This document shows positions 44,092 to 55,686 of a stretch of DNA of 64,000 nucleotides, one piece after another; the first letter of the stretch is position 1; each line of letters opens with the position of its first letter. Source of the DNA: Cepaea nemoralis (taxonomy: Eukaryota > Mollusca > Gastropoda > Stylommatophora > Helicidae); contig JACEFZ010026865.1 in assembly GCA_014155875.1 (NCBI GenBank), forward strand, positions 574,501 through 638,500. Direction: 5' to 3'. The translations under genes were made by a program, and so were the position numbers. Below the pieces are notes generated by a model. It worked only from the letters and a program-made list of their open reading frames with translations, made no database searches and was not told the origin of the DNA.

Positions 44092-46580
44092 TGTCAGAAG
44101 TCGGGGTGCCCCACCGGCTAGATGAATGTATTATTCACTGGCGAGCAACCCCAAATAGTCAGAACCTGACTAGGGACAAAATCTATATGGCTGAACTACA
44201 GATTAAGCCCATGAATATCCAACGTACAGCTCCAAGTGGCTCGTTACAAAATGAAATGAACTGTGCTGAATATTCGCCAAGGAATGGGAAAGAGAAGGTT
44301 AGCTAAGATAGATGTTTAAGTCTAAATATATGAGTATAGACGACTATCTCAGTACAGGTTTTTCTCCCTGACTGCTCCCTTCCTTGGTGTCTAAGTGAAC
44401 CCCCACCAATGTACACAACAACACGTATGCACAATTGGAAAAAATATAATGACAGAACTATGAGTTACAATACTACAACATTTATTTACTAATCATAAAA
44501 ATAGACATATGATGGTTTGTACGATGATGATGATGAAATCATATAACATATTGTTATTGATGACAAACATTATGTAACTTTTACTTGAACTATCTGGATC
44601 TGTGGTCCAGATCCCCACTATCCAGTGGCCTCAAAAAAGAGAAACAGCTTGACTACTCCTGTCAGTCCTGACACTACCTAGTCAGTCACTCGTTCTTGAG
44701 ATCTATAACATAGGTGCTCCTTGTGAGAGCTTGAAAGAAAGTCAAGAATGTGTTATATCGAGTTCTACATCAGCGCAATCTTAATACATATCATAACACA
44801 CACATATACAATGACCAGTCTGGCCAAGTTTATCTTCCAGCTCTACTGCGTTCACCATCCTCCTTCTCCCTACTGTCTTTAGTCTGGGACGGGCTTTTCA
44901 ATTGTCTCACACGCCTGTAATGATTACATTTCTGCCGCCCATGTCCATGTCGCTAATACAGAAATTCTGTCGTACAGCCGCTCCGTCCAAAGTTGGTTTA
45001 GCAGCTCACAGGATCGGTAATGGTATTATAATAATGCCGGGTCATCCGGGCTTACAAGCCGTGACCAGTAGCTGTGCCAGGTTCCCATGCATTACCGTGA
45101 ACGCACGCCCACAATACACTGAGAAAGTTTAGCACCATATACCCTATACCAATTGTGGGTAATGTCTGTACCATTACACCTCTGCTTCCAACACAATCAT
45201 TGGCCAATGTGCCAATGCGCAGACAATAGCATAACACTTCATATTGGTAGGTTTGCATATGACAAATCAATATATCAAACATCCAATACACATAAACATA
45301 TTGATTAAACTAGACATATTATGATACTTTAACATCATAGCATAATGCACTAGTTAGTTTGTATGTATACGAAATGAGACGTATATACACAAAAAGAATA
45401 TGTACGAAGCATATTACTAGCATTGTATATTCATATGAAATTACACATACATCCAACATATCCGTAAACATTATATTACTTCAAGATGGACATCTAATGA
45501 TACTCAACATAATAGCATCAGGCATTATTAATGAGTACTAATATTGTATAGCTACAAAATGAGATATACAACAAGTCTAATTGAAGTTACCACACAGACC
45601 AGCCATATTTGCTGCTCTGCCCGGTTTAATCACCACTTAGTTACTGCTGTGGTAAGAATTAAAGAAATAGTTGACTATATTCTGTACAACAAATGCACAC
45701 ACCAAAAGGCAACTAGGATAGTGTACAAAGAAATGACAAGCATCTACCAAGACACCTAAAAGTATACTTAGACAATGATATTTATTGAAATAACCTATGT
45801 CAGATATAGACTGACTAGTTACTAAGAAATAATTCTCCTAGTGAAATCTAGCAACATAAGAATCATACATATGACTACAAACATTGAGCTGGCTGCCTAC
45901 CTGTTCTGAAGTCAGACTTAATCTAAAGGGAAAAGGTCTAGCGTGGGTTTTTATACCTAGCCTAGCAGTAGACACTTATCTCCCAGGAATTCCATTCATA
46001 AATTCTTCTTAGCTCCCCCTGACGTTAATTGCAATTATCTCTAAGTCTGTCCAGTTATAAAAATTCTTTCTGCATGCACACTAGCCTTCACACCTGTGGG
46101 TCTGACAATTATTAGCCCCCTGAGTCTTATCAGTGATTTCACACCTTGCACCTCTAGTCTCTACCAGATGGAGGTCAGCCATCGCGGTTGGGCGATTTCC
46201 TAGCTATGCTTAACAGGTGTCATGTCAAGGGAACAATTAGGTTCTCATGGTCAACAGCCAGTTTACAACTCTGTTGGTAAACCAGGTTTGCTTGTGTCAT
46301 GCCTGGTTGGTTTTAATTACCATTCAGTCCCCTGAGTCTGCCCTCCAGTCTGGCTAGATTGATAACCTCTGGGGGTGACCGGTACTGGTGTCAAATTAAC
46401 TTCCCAAATAGAAAGCCATTCCTGGTGGTATGTTTACTTGCAGGCTTTGCAAGCTTACGTCAAGACAGTATAGCCTTGAATATAGAGAAAACAGTTTTGT
46501 TCATCTGTTGATCCTCTACATGGCCCATCAAAAGTGAACCGAAAATTGTTCTGGGAAGTAAAGGCTGCAAATTCATGACA
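44092..46580. mobile_element. 2.5-kb insertion inside the 85-bp array
   Basis: The array breaks at ...tgtgccct and resumes at gtcctataac. The insert starts TGTCAGAAGTC and ends TTCATGACA (5-bp inverted ends, TG...CA). The 5-bp flanks gccct and gtcct differ by one base, which would fit an LTR-type insertion with a mutated duplication. No gag, pol or protease motif was seen, so it would be a solo LTR or non-autonomous element. A direct repeat of ~90 bp lies at 45309-45395 and 45486-45575. Alternatively the right edge could be a SINE-2 scrap (ctgggaagtaaaggctgc). Confidence 0.55.
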
Positions 46581-46990
46581 GTCCTATAACATGCAACACA
46601 CAATATACATATGATTGTTGGTGTTGTCTGTGGGATGTTTGGAATGGCTGTGGATAAAATTCTGTGTGTCCTATAACAGGCAACAGACAATATACATTTG
46701 ATTGTTGATGTTGTCTGTGGTGTGTTTGAAATGGCTGTGGATGAAATTCTGTGTGTCCTATAACAGGCAACAGACAATATACATATGATTGTTGATGTTG
46801 TCTGTGAGATGTTTGGAATGGCTGTGGATGAAATTCTGTGTGCCCTATAACATGCAACACACAATATACATATGATTGTTGATGTTGTCTGTGGTGTTTT
46901 TGGAATGACTGTGGATGAAATTCTGTGTGCCCTATAACATGCAACACACAATATACATATGATTGTTGCTGTTGTCTGTAGTATGTCACC
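46581..46990. repeat. ~85-bp minisatellite, right block
   Basis: Same unit as 43585-44091, about five copies. Confidence 0.93.
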
Positions 46991-47454
46991 ATACAGTTAC
47001 ATTCTCACATTTATATTTCATATCTGATGGATCAAAATCTTGTCCCTCAGCATGAACAGGACATTGAAGACACTTTGAGCATGAAAATGTATGAGATAGG
47101 ATAATTGGGTCATTCCTTCAGGCCATGAGAAGAGCGACCTTCTGCAGGGGACTTGATAAGTGGACATGATGGTAATTGGGTTACTTAGTTAAAAATGAAA
47201 TAAATTGGTCATTATTTAAACAGTTCACACAACTTCAGCTAAACAACATAAATTAGTGCTCCACAGCTTAGAACTTTTTAGAAAAAATATGCACACTATA
47301 TGCATCAGCAGGCAACAGAATCACAGTGGTGAAATTGGAGCTTGTAATGTGCACACCATTTGGTCCCGATTATAGTGTTTGAATGTTCATTTATGAAAAA
47401 CAACATCAGTATAGGTTTTTTTAAAACAACACATAAATTGAACTCTGTATATGA

Positions 47455-47550
47455 AATATGCAAACTACTGAGCGTAATTTTGCAAAGAAATCAATGATCA
47501 GCTGAAAGATGCTGATGTTGACAGCAATGTCCTGTAAAGGATATGCGGGG
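47455..47550 (+). mobile_element. SINE-1 3' part
   Basis: It has gcaaactactgagcgtaatt, gatgttgacagcaatgtcct and gtaaaggatatgc. 46991-47454 on its left holds nothing recognised. Confidence 0.65.
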
Positions 47551-47565
47551 GAAAAAAATGAAATA

Positions 47566-47775
47566 TATGGTAGCATAGTGTCTAGATACTCATCTCCAAG
47601 TGGGCAGGGGTTTAGTCCACTTTTGGGGTGTTTTAAAATGTTCTTGAAAACTGACCAGGGCTCCAAGGTTGACTCAGCCTGACATGGCTACCAGGAAATG
47701 TCTGGAAGGGGGGGGGGGAGGCAGCGTGATGCTGACCACATGACCTCCGAGTGCCGATTGATCTATACAAATGTG
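47566..47775 (+). mobile_element. SINE-2 copy leading into the array
   Basis: It has a weak A-box region tatggtagcatagtgtctag, tggctaccaggaaatgtctg, a run of nine g, then gcagcgtgatgctgaccaca and gagtgccgattgatctatac. The array at 47776 continues from it. Confidence 0.65.
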
Positions 47776-50700
47776 TGCAAGTAGGGTGTCAAATACATGC
47801 AGCCAGCATCCACATCACCCATTGTGTGCTGTGGGTGTCAAATACATGCAGGCAGCATGGTATTGTCCACTTCACCCATTGAGTGCTGGTGGGTGTCAAA
47901 TACATGCAGGCAGCATGGTATTGTCCACTTCACCCATTGTGTGCTGGTGGGTGTCAGATACATGCAGGCAGCATGGTATTGTCCACTTCACCCATTGTGT
48001 GCTGGAGGGTGTCAAATACATGCAGGCAGCATGGTATTGTCCACTTCACCCATTGTGTGCTGGTGGGTGTCAAATACATGCAGGCAGCATGTTATTGTCC
48101 ACTTCACCCATTGTGTGCTGGTGGGTGTCAAATACATGCAGCCAGCATCCACATCACCCATTGTGTGCTGGTGGGTGTCAAATACATGCAGCCAGCATGG
48201 TATTGTCCACTTCACCCATTGTGTGCTGGTGGGTGTCAGATACATGCAGGCAGCATCCACATCACCCATTGTGTGCTGGTGGGTGTCAAATACATGCAGC
48301 CAACATGGTATTGTCCACTTCACCCATTGTGTGCTAGTGGGTGTCAAATACATGCAGGCAGCATGGTATTGTCCACTTCACCCATTGTGTGCTGGTGGGT
48401 GTCAAATACATGCAGGCAGCATGGTATTGTCCACTTCACCCATTGTGTGCTGGTGGGTATCAAATACATGCAGGCAGCATGGTATTGTCCACTTCACCCA
48501 TTGTGTGCTGGTGGGTGTCAAATACATGCAGGCAGCATGGTATTGTCCACTTCACCCATTGTGTGCTGGTGGGTGTAAAATACATGCAGGCAGCATCCAC
48601 ATCACCCATTGTGTGCTAGTGGGTGTCAAATACATGCAGGCAGCATGGTATTGTCCACTTCACCCATTGTGTGCTGGTGGGTGTCAAATAAATGCAGGCA
48701 GCATCCACATCACCCATTGTGTGCTGGTGGGTGTCAAATAAATGCAGGCAGCATGGTATTGTCCACTTCAGCCATTGTGTGCTGGAGGGTGTCAAATAAA
48801 TGCAGGTAGCATGTTATTGTCCACTTCACCCATTGTGTGATGGTGGGTGTCAAATACATGCAGGCAGCATGTATTGTCCACTTCACCCAATGTGTGCTGG
48901 TGGGTATCAAATACATGCAGGCAGCATGGTATTGTCCACTTCACCCATTGTGTGCTGGTGGGTGTCAAATAAATGCAGGCAGCATGTATTGTCCACTTCA
49001 CCCATTGTGTGCTGGTGGGTATCAATTACATGCAGGCAGCATGGTATTGTCCACTTCACCCATTGTGTGCTGGTGGGTGTCAAATACATGCAGCCAGCAT
49101 GGTATTGTCCACTTCACCCATTGTGTGCTGGTGGGTGTCAGATACATGCAGGCAGCATCCACATCACCCATTGTGTGCTGGTGGGTGTCAAATACATGCA
49201 GCCAGCATGGTATTGTCCACTTCACCCATTGTGTGCTGGTGGGTGTCAAATACATGCAGGCAGCATGGTATTGTCCACTTCACCCATTGTGTGCTGGTGG
49301 GTATCAAATACATACAGGCAGCATGGTATTGTCCACTTCACCCATTGTGTGCTGGAGGGTGTCAAATACATGCAGGCAGCATGGTATTGTCCACTTCACC
49401 CATTGTGTGCTTTAGGGTGTCAAATACATGCAGGCAGCATGGTATTGTCCACTTAACCCATTGTGTGCTGGTGGGTGTCAAATACATGCAGGCAGCATGG
49501 TATTGTCCACTTCACCCATTGTGTGCTGGTGGGTGTCAAATACATGCAGGCAGCATCCACATCACCCATTGTGTGCTGGTGGGTGTCAAATACATGCAGG
49601 CAGCATGGTATTGTCCACTTCACCCATTGTGTGCTGGTGGGTGTCAAATAAATGCAGGCAGCATCCACATCACCCATTGTGTGCTGGTGGGTGTCAAATA
49701 AATGCAGGCAGCATGGTATTGTCCACTTCACCCATTGTGTGCTGGAGGGTGTCAAATAAATGCAGGTAGCATGGTATTGTCCACTTCACCCATTGTGTGC
49801 TGGTGTGTGTCAAATACATGCAGGCAGCATGTTATTGTCCACTTCACCCATTGTGTGCTGGTGGGTGTCAAATACATGCAGCCAGCATCCACATCACCCA
49901 TTGTGTGCTGGTGGGTGTCAAATACATGCAGCCAGCATGGTATTGTCCACTTCACCCATTGTGTGCTGGTGGGTGTCAGATACATGCAGGCAGCATCCAC
50001 ATCACCCATTGTGTGCTGGTGGGTGTCAAATACATGCAGCCAGCATGGTATTGTCCACTTCACCCATTGTGTGCTGGTGGGTGTCAAATACATGCAGGCA
50101 GCATGGTATTGTCCACTTCACCCATTGTGTGCTGGTGGGTGTCAAATACATGCAGGCAGCATGGTATTGTCCACTTCACCCATTGTGTGCTGGTGGGTAT
50201 CAAATACATGCAGGCAGCATGGTATTGTCCACTTCACCCATTGTGTGCTGGAGGGTGTCAAATACATGCAGGCAGCATGGTATTGTCCACTTCACCCATT
50301 GTGTGCTTTAGGGTGTCAAATACATGCAGGCAGCATGGTATTGTCCACTTCACCCATTGTGTGCTGGTGGGTGTCAAATACATGCAGGCAGCATGGTATT
50401 GTCCACTTCACCCATTGTGTGCTGGTGGGTGTCAAATACATGCAGGCAGCATCCACATCACCCATTGTGTGCTGGTGGGTGTGAAATAAATGCAGGCAGC
50501 ATGGTATTGTCCACTTCACCCATTGTGTGCTGGAGGGTGTCAAATAAATGCAGGTAGCATGGTATTGTCCACTTCACCCATTGTGTGATGGTGGGTGTCA
50601 AATACATGCAGGCAGCATGTATTGTCCACTTCACCCAATGTGTGCTGGTGGGTATCAAATACATGCAGGCAGCATGGTATTGTCCACTTCACCCATTGTG

Positions 50701-50885
50701 TGCTGGTGGGTGTCAAATAAATGCAGGCAGCATGTATTGTCCACTTCACCCATTGTGTGCTGGTGGGTATCAAATACATGCAGGCAGCATGGTATTGTCC
50801 ACTTCACCCATTGTGTGCTGGTGGGTGTCAAATAAATGCAGGCAGCATGTATTGTCCACATCACCCATTGTGTGCTGGTGGGTTT
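47776..50885. repeat. 58/50-bp minisatellite from the SINE-2 3' end, ~55 copies
   Basis: The long unit is gtgtcaaatacatgcaggca, gcatggtattgtccacttca, cccattgtgtgctggtgg (58 bp). The short form (50 bp) reads gcatccacatcaccc in the middle; 57-bp forms also occur. The unit aligns with the SINE-2 segment gccagcatgatactgaccac, atcacccacc, gtgctggt. Marker variants recur every 0.84-0.90 kb. Open frames up to 314 codons in this array are by-products of a stop-poor unit. Confidence 0.97.
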
Positions 50886-50984
50886 CACAGTGTCAGGCCA
50901 GCACTATATACCCTGGACAATCCAGCCTTTACTTTACTACAATGATGTCATCTCATGTTGTGTAACTTTTTATTCAATTTTCAG

Positions 50985-51134
50985 CATGCGGTGGTGTGTT
51001 TATGCAAGTGTATGGCCAAATCATTTCACCTGGGTATCCTAAACTTTATGCTGCCAATCTGAGTTGTGACTACATTATCAGTCCTAGTTCCAGATCATAC
51101 ATTAGATTAGGTTTTAATGATTTTGAATTGGAAG
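50985..51134 (+). CDS. Exon 8: first part of CUB-e
   Basis: Acceptor ttattcaattttcag before CATGCGG, donor gtatgt after TTGGAAG; 150 bp, phase 1 to phase 1. It reads ACGGVFMQVYGQIISPGYPK, then LSCDYIISPSSRSYIRLGF and NDFELEG. The Trp after Cys2 is Tyr. The split point differs from CUB-b and CUB-d: this exon stops right after the F-E-L-E calcium-ligand strand, before Cys3. The exon begins about 100 bp after the end of the 3.1-kb array 47776-50885. Confidence 0.9.
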
Positions 51135-51364
51135 GTATGTGAGTTTTCTGGCTACATATGGTTTTATCTCTTTCAAATTGCACAGACAAGGACATACTGT
51201 TGATTACAAAGACTGACCATTCTTTTCTATGAGGAGTCAATTAACACAAGTGGAATATTTTTCAACTGTACAAAAACACAATAAAAAAATGACAGAATTG
51301 ACATTTCTTCAGCACACAAACAACAAACAGACACTAATACACTCAATGACACCTGGTCGTCTTT

Positions 51365-51445
51365 ACAGATGATAGTTTGTTACATTGTGCTTTAAATAAG
51401 GCATAATAACTGCAACCCTTGGCAGGGGCCAGGCATGGAGGTATA
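51365..51445 (-). mobile_element. LINE-B 3' end scrap
   Basis: It shares cagatgatagtttgttacat and aaggcataataactgcaacc with 33740-33795. Confidence 0.5.
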
Positions 51446-53439
51446 TCTCTCCGTAGCACAAAGCCTGGGCTGAATTATAGAGACCACATCTTGCCCATGC
51501 AGAATGATCCATCTCTTGGCCTGCCTAGCTTACTCCACAGAAAAGGTATCGCCAAGAAAGGCTACAGAAACTACCGGATCAGCAAAGCTATGCTCTGACT
51601 GTCCGCCTATCAGAGCTTCGATCCTACACCAGTTGCAGACCAAGGTTCAGGACCTTGTCTACCCTGCCATGACACTCTTTAGGTTTCATTTCAAATACAA
51701 CATTTTTTTTTTAAATATTTAAAAGTCGCTTAGCTGATGTGCTTCAGTCATCAGAATCGGCAATGAAACGGAACAACCCTCATGTGCAGAAATAAAACTG
51801 AAACCACTAACTCTTTGAGTCAGAAGTATGTCAGGGAAGTAGGGCTTGGGGAAGTCCAGTCTCACTAGTTGTGATATGAGTGGTAGGACAAAGAAAGGGA
51901 GGAGTACACAGATAGAGGAGTGGAAATGGCAGATGAGTGAATAAAAGTTACTCATATACTTGAAATGGTAAAATTGCATTGTATCTGTCGTATTGTAAAT
52001 TAGGAAACACTTATAACACACAAGTGTTTTGCAGCTTCACACACAAAATAGGGGACAGAGGTTGCTGAGATGACCAGCCTTCACAAGCAAACAGCAACAA
52101 GAAAATGCAACAACATACAAACATCGCAAAAAGGCGCTACAGTGAACACACAAGGACTTAAGATGTGAAAAATAATAAGCATAATGAACACAAAAAAAAA
52201 CGCATGTGACATTTAACACTAAGACTACACACATAAAAAGTGTGAATTCTAGCAGAAGTCAGGTTGTAAAGCAGGCAGTCAGAAAAGAAAATGCACAGAT
52301 AATACACAGATTGTGATTTCATAGTGGATGTATCCACAACCTGTAAGTTTCTAACAGTGTAGGCAGATCAAGATGCAGTCAGGATCAGTGAATAATGATG
52401 TGTGTATTTGTAGGAATGCAATAATAGCATAACAGTGAAGGAACAGAGAACACAGAAAACAAAATGGTTGAGTGAGGAGTACAGCAACAATACCTTACAT
52501 ATGAGGCCTTTGGAATATTTCACCACTTAATACTAATTGCACAATGTATTGCCTGGAATATTTTACTGTATCACATCCATACTCTAGAAAGAAAATGTCA
52601 ACATATAATGAAATAGTGTAATGAATTCTTTCAACTGAATATACAACACAGCGGTCAGAATTCTTCTGACTGAAGTAATTTTAAATATTAAAACATGTAC
52701 ATGCGCACTCACATACACGCACGTAGGCGGGAGGGAGAGAGAGAGAGAGAGAGAGATGCCCAGTATAGTGGATAGGCAAGCAATCCTTTAGGGCCTTGAA
52801 ATGTTGTTTGCTTATAGTTTGCTTATGCATTTTCGTCATTTGAACTTGTAGTATGCGATTCTGTCACCCAGCAAGTGAGTTGAGCATATGCATGTGTGTG
52901 CATTTTGTGTTGTATTCGATGGCACAGGAATGGAGCAATTATTGGGTGACCTGTTGCAGTGAAGTTGGAACCACAGCTATAGTCTGTTGTTTTTTTTTTC
53001 CCCCAATATAAACATCCATATCTCAGTAACCATCTGGGGGGAAATTATGAGATTTAGTATATAATCTTATCATTATGTCCACCCAACAAAAAAATTTTTG
53101 TTCTGGAGATTTCACAGCAGATTTAAAAGTTTGTTTATATGCGGTATATAATTTACGAGTCTGAGATGAAATTCATAATTTTAAATGTATTACAGCGTAG
53201 CCAGACAATCACTGCTCAGTGTTGAATATTGTACGTTTTTTCACGGAATTGGCCTTATGCCAACTCCCCGCGTTGTTTAAATTAGAACTGTTCATTCAGA
53301 GGTGTCTCAAAATGTGGGTTATTTCATGAAACCTGATTAATATGTTGTTGTTTTTTTTAAATCTTACCACTTAGCGCTAACATTGAAATGTGTGAATATT
53401 TTTCAATGTGATTGAAATTATACACTTCAAAGAATCGCT
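51446..53439. other. Unassigned intron stretch
   Basis: 52535-52640 resembles one arm of the inverted repeat at 25685. A (GA)n run lies at 52733-52756. No exon or element edges are otherwise visible. Confidence 0.45.
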
Positions 53440-53672
53440 ATGAAGTAGTTCACATATTTTTGTCAAGGAGCTGATCGCAGGAAACTGTTTTATACTATTA
53501 CAAATTCTGAAATAAGAACAATGCACGCATTGGGTTTGAGTAAAAGGGCATTTCGTCGATGGGTGCAAGAATCTGGAATTAAACCACCACGCAATAACCA
53601 AATGGTAGGTAGACAGATTATTGTAGACAGCTTTGACAAAGATGTCGTAAGGCGAGCTATTATAAAAATGCT
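53440..53672 (+). pseudogene. DDE transposase, N-terminal (helix-turn-helix) part
   Basis: From 53521 the frame reads MHALGLSKRAFRRWVQESG, a helix-turn-helix, then IVDSFDKDVVRRAIIKML. It is cut after ATTATAAAAATGCT by a nested insertion and resumes at 55687. Upstream bases 53440-53520 look like the degraded start. This belongs to the Tc1/mariner (IS630-like) superfamily, judged with the C-terminal part. Confidence 0.75.
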
Positions 53673-53918
53673 TTAAAAAGTCGCTTGATATACGACAGGG
53701 TCGACTTCATTGCACCGGGTTCTATCCCATATGGCTCGGTCTCTTTCCACAGCGCAGAAAGCATCGCACAAAGCACAAACTCCGCAGCTCTAGCGACGAC
53801 CCACAGAGGTCTCAGAAAAATTTAACTCGTGAACCGAAGGATGCGGCCCGGAATCGAACCCAAGACCTTTGGAGCCCGAGTCAAAAGGCTTGACCACTTC
53901 GCCACGGAGGATCATACA
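53673..53918 (-). mobile_element. SINE-3 copy (tRNA-derived), reverse
   Basis: Read in reverse it starts cctccgtggcgaagtggtca (A box TGGCGAAGTGG) and has cttgggttcgattccggg (B box), followed by gtcgtcgctagagctgcgga and gtgcaatgaagtcgaccctg. Related copies are at 57515 and 62905. It is flanked by attataaaaat on both sides (53659 and 53919). It is a SINE, not a working tRNA gene, because the cloverleaf is imperfect and a conserved body follows. Confidence 0.85.
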
Positions 53919-54117
53919 ATTATAAAAATTTTGGATTTTATATCCAGGATTATCCAGCACTAGCTGACCCGGCCCGGCTTCGCCCAGGCTCTGGCGTGGA
54001 TCTATCTATCTGTCTGTCTGTCTGTCTGCTTGTCTGTCTGTCTGTCTGACCCGGCCCGGCTTCGCCCAGCTCCTGGTGGGGAGCATCTAATTTAATTCAT
54101 ATAAGTAGTCATATAAG

Positions 54118-54372
54118 TGTACCTGCTCACTTGTTGAAGAATATTCCCATTTACTTGTACATTACATTGTGGTATTTCGTCCTTCCTAGTGACGACCATA
54201 ATCTGTGTCTTTTTACAATTTAATTCTAACCCTAGTTGTACACACAGTGAACAACTAGGGTTAGAATTAAATTGTAAAAAGACACAGATTATGGTCGTCA
54301 CTAGGAAGGACGAAATACCACAATGTAATGTACAAGTAAATGGGAATATTCTTCAACAAGTGAGCAGGTACA
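54118..54372. repeat. Perfect inverted repeat, 122-bp arms, 11-bp loop
   Basis: 54118-54239 is the exact reverse complement of 54251-54372; the loop is acacacagtga. The left arm starts at the first base after the target duplication. The right arm is normal LINE-A2 coding sequence. Confidence 0.98.
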
Positions 54373-54951
54373 ATTATCTCGGAACAGTAATAACATATGA
54401 TGGGAGATGCCTTGAAGAGATTAGAACAAGAATCGCCATGGCAAAAGTAGCCTTTAGCAAGATGAAAAACATATTGACCAATAAAAAGATGTCAATTGAA
54501 ACGAGAAAAAGAGTGTTGAGATGCTACATTGAACCTGTACTTTTATATGGATGTGAAGCGTGAACAATGAGCAGTCAGGCTGAAAAACATCTGATGGCTG
54601 TAGAGATGTGGTTTCTGAGGAAAATACAAAGAATACCATGGACAGCCAGAAAGACCAATGAACAAGTCCTTCAAGAAACAAATGAAGATCGTAAATTGAT
54701 TAGAGAAATTAGACGTAGACAGTCAAAATTTTTTGGGAATGTTATGAGAAGAAATGGATTGGAGAATTTGGTGACAACTGGTAAGATCGAGGGGAACAGA
54801 CCAAGGGGAAGACCTAGAAGCAAGTACCTGGATGGCTTGGCCTTGTGGCATGGTCGAGACAGAAACACAGAGCTGATCCATGACTCTGGTGATCGAGTGA
54901 GATGGCAGAACATGACCGCCCACGCTTACTGGCATGGCACATGATGGATGG
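54118..54951 (+). mobile_element. LINE-A2, 5'-truncated, hairpin 5' end, 11-bp target duplication
   Basis: The sequence is inserted in the gacccgg repeat and flanked by agtcatataag at 54107-54117 and 54952-54962. The coding part reads LGLELNCKKTQIMVVTRKDE, RYNYLGTVITYDGRC, CYIEPVLLYGCEA, one stop (TGA at 54561), then FLRKIQRIPWTARKTNEQVL, FFGNVMRRNGLEN and RPRGRPRSKYLDG. It ends catgatggatgg. Only the RT C-terminal half is present. The single stop and the intact duplication point to a young insertion. Confidence 0.93.
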
Positions 54952-55192
54952 AGTCATATAAGCTCCCATTCCTGACTTTCTGTCTGTCTGTCTGTCTGAC
55001 CCGGCCCGGCTTCACCCAGTCCCTGGTGGGGAGCATCTCATTTATTAATTCATATAAGTAGTCATATAAGCTCCCGTTCCTGACTATCTACTGTCTGTCT
55101 GTCTGTCTGACCCGGTCGGGCTTCGCCCAGCCCCTGATGGGGAGCATCTCATTTAATTCACATAAGTAGTCATATAAGTTCCCGTTCCCGTC

Positions 55193-55359
55193 TGCCTGTC
55201 TGTCTGTCTGTCTGTCTGTCTGATGACTCGGCCTGGCTGTCTGTCTGCCTATCTATCTATCTGTCTGTCTGTCTGTCTATCTGCCTGCCTGTCCGTCCGT
55301 CTCTCCCTCCGTCTATCCCACCCTCTCTATCTATCTATCTATCTGTCTATCTATCTATA

Positions 55360-55398
<39 letters not shown>
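55193..55398. repeat. (CTGT)n/(CTAT)n tetranucleotide tracts
   Basis: Blocks of ctgt pass into ctat with short interruptions. Confidence 0.95.
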
Positions 55399-55686
55399 AG
55401 CCAGGGGACTTAACCTAAGATATAACAATGCTACTAAAAGTTATGTCCCTTTATATATTTATTCTTATGTTAAGTCATGTAATTTAATTATTAAATTTTA
55501 GTAAGTAAATAACTGATTCTACACTAAAAAACTATGACAGTTGGTTGCACGGGAATGAAAAGAAGACGTGTAGAAAATTTCATCTCAATCGGATGGACCG
55601 TTATTGAACGCATCCAATACATCTCCACCCACCCACCCACCTACATACATACATTCTGTTTTATAGATATAGATTATAAAAATGCT

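Larger units (their letters stand above)
53930..55672 (+). mobile_element. Repeat-rich element inserted in the transposase
   Basis: It carries three to four copies of ctgacccggcccggcttcgc plus ccag...ggtggggagcatct...catataagtagtcatataag, alternating with (CTGT)n, and ends with tttcatctcaatcggatgga, a (CCAC)n/(CATA)n stretch and gttttatagatatag. Such tails are common in non-autonomous retroelements of invertebrates. The right flank attataaaaatgct (55673-55686) equals 53659-53672. Confidence 0.7.

Noticed and set aside
43572..46992. Reverse-strand frames of 139-163 codons rich in His and Gln
   Set aside because: They are translations of the 85-bp minisatellite.
47771..50965. Overlapping open frames up to 314 codons on both strands
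   Set aside because: They are by-products of a 58/50-bp unit without stops; the same peptides appear in several frames and the unit derives from a SINE.
51504..51722. 72-codon frame after exon 8
   Set aside because: It adjoins a LINE-B scrap, has no CUB motif and ends in low-complexity sequence; probably TE debris.
53840..53915. tRNA gene on the reverse strand
   Set aside because: Good A and B boxes are present, but the cloverleaf is imperfect and the sequence continues into a body shared with 57515 and 62905, so it is a SINE head.
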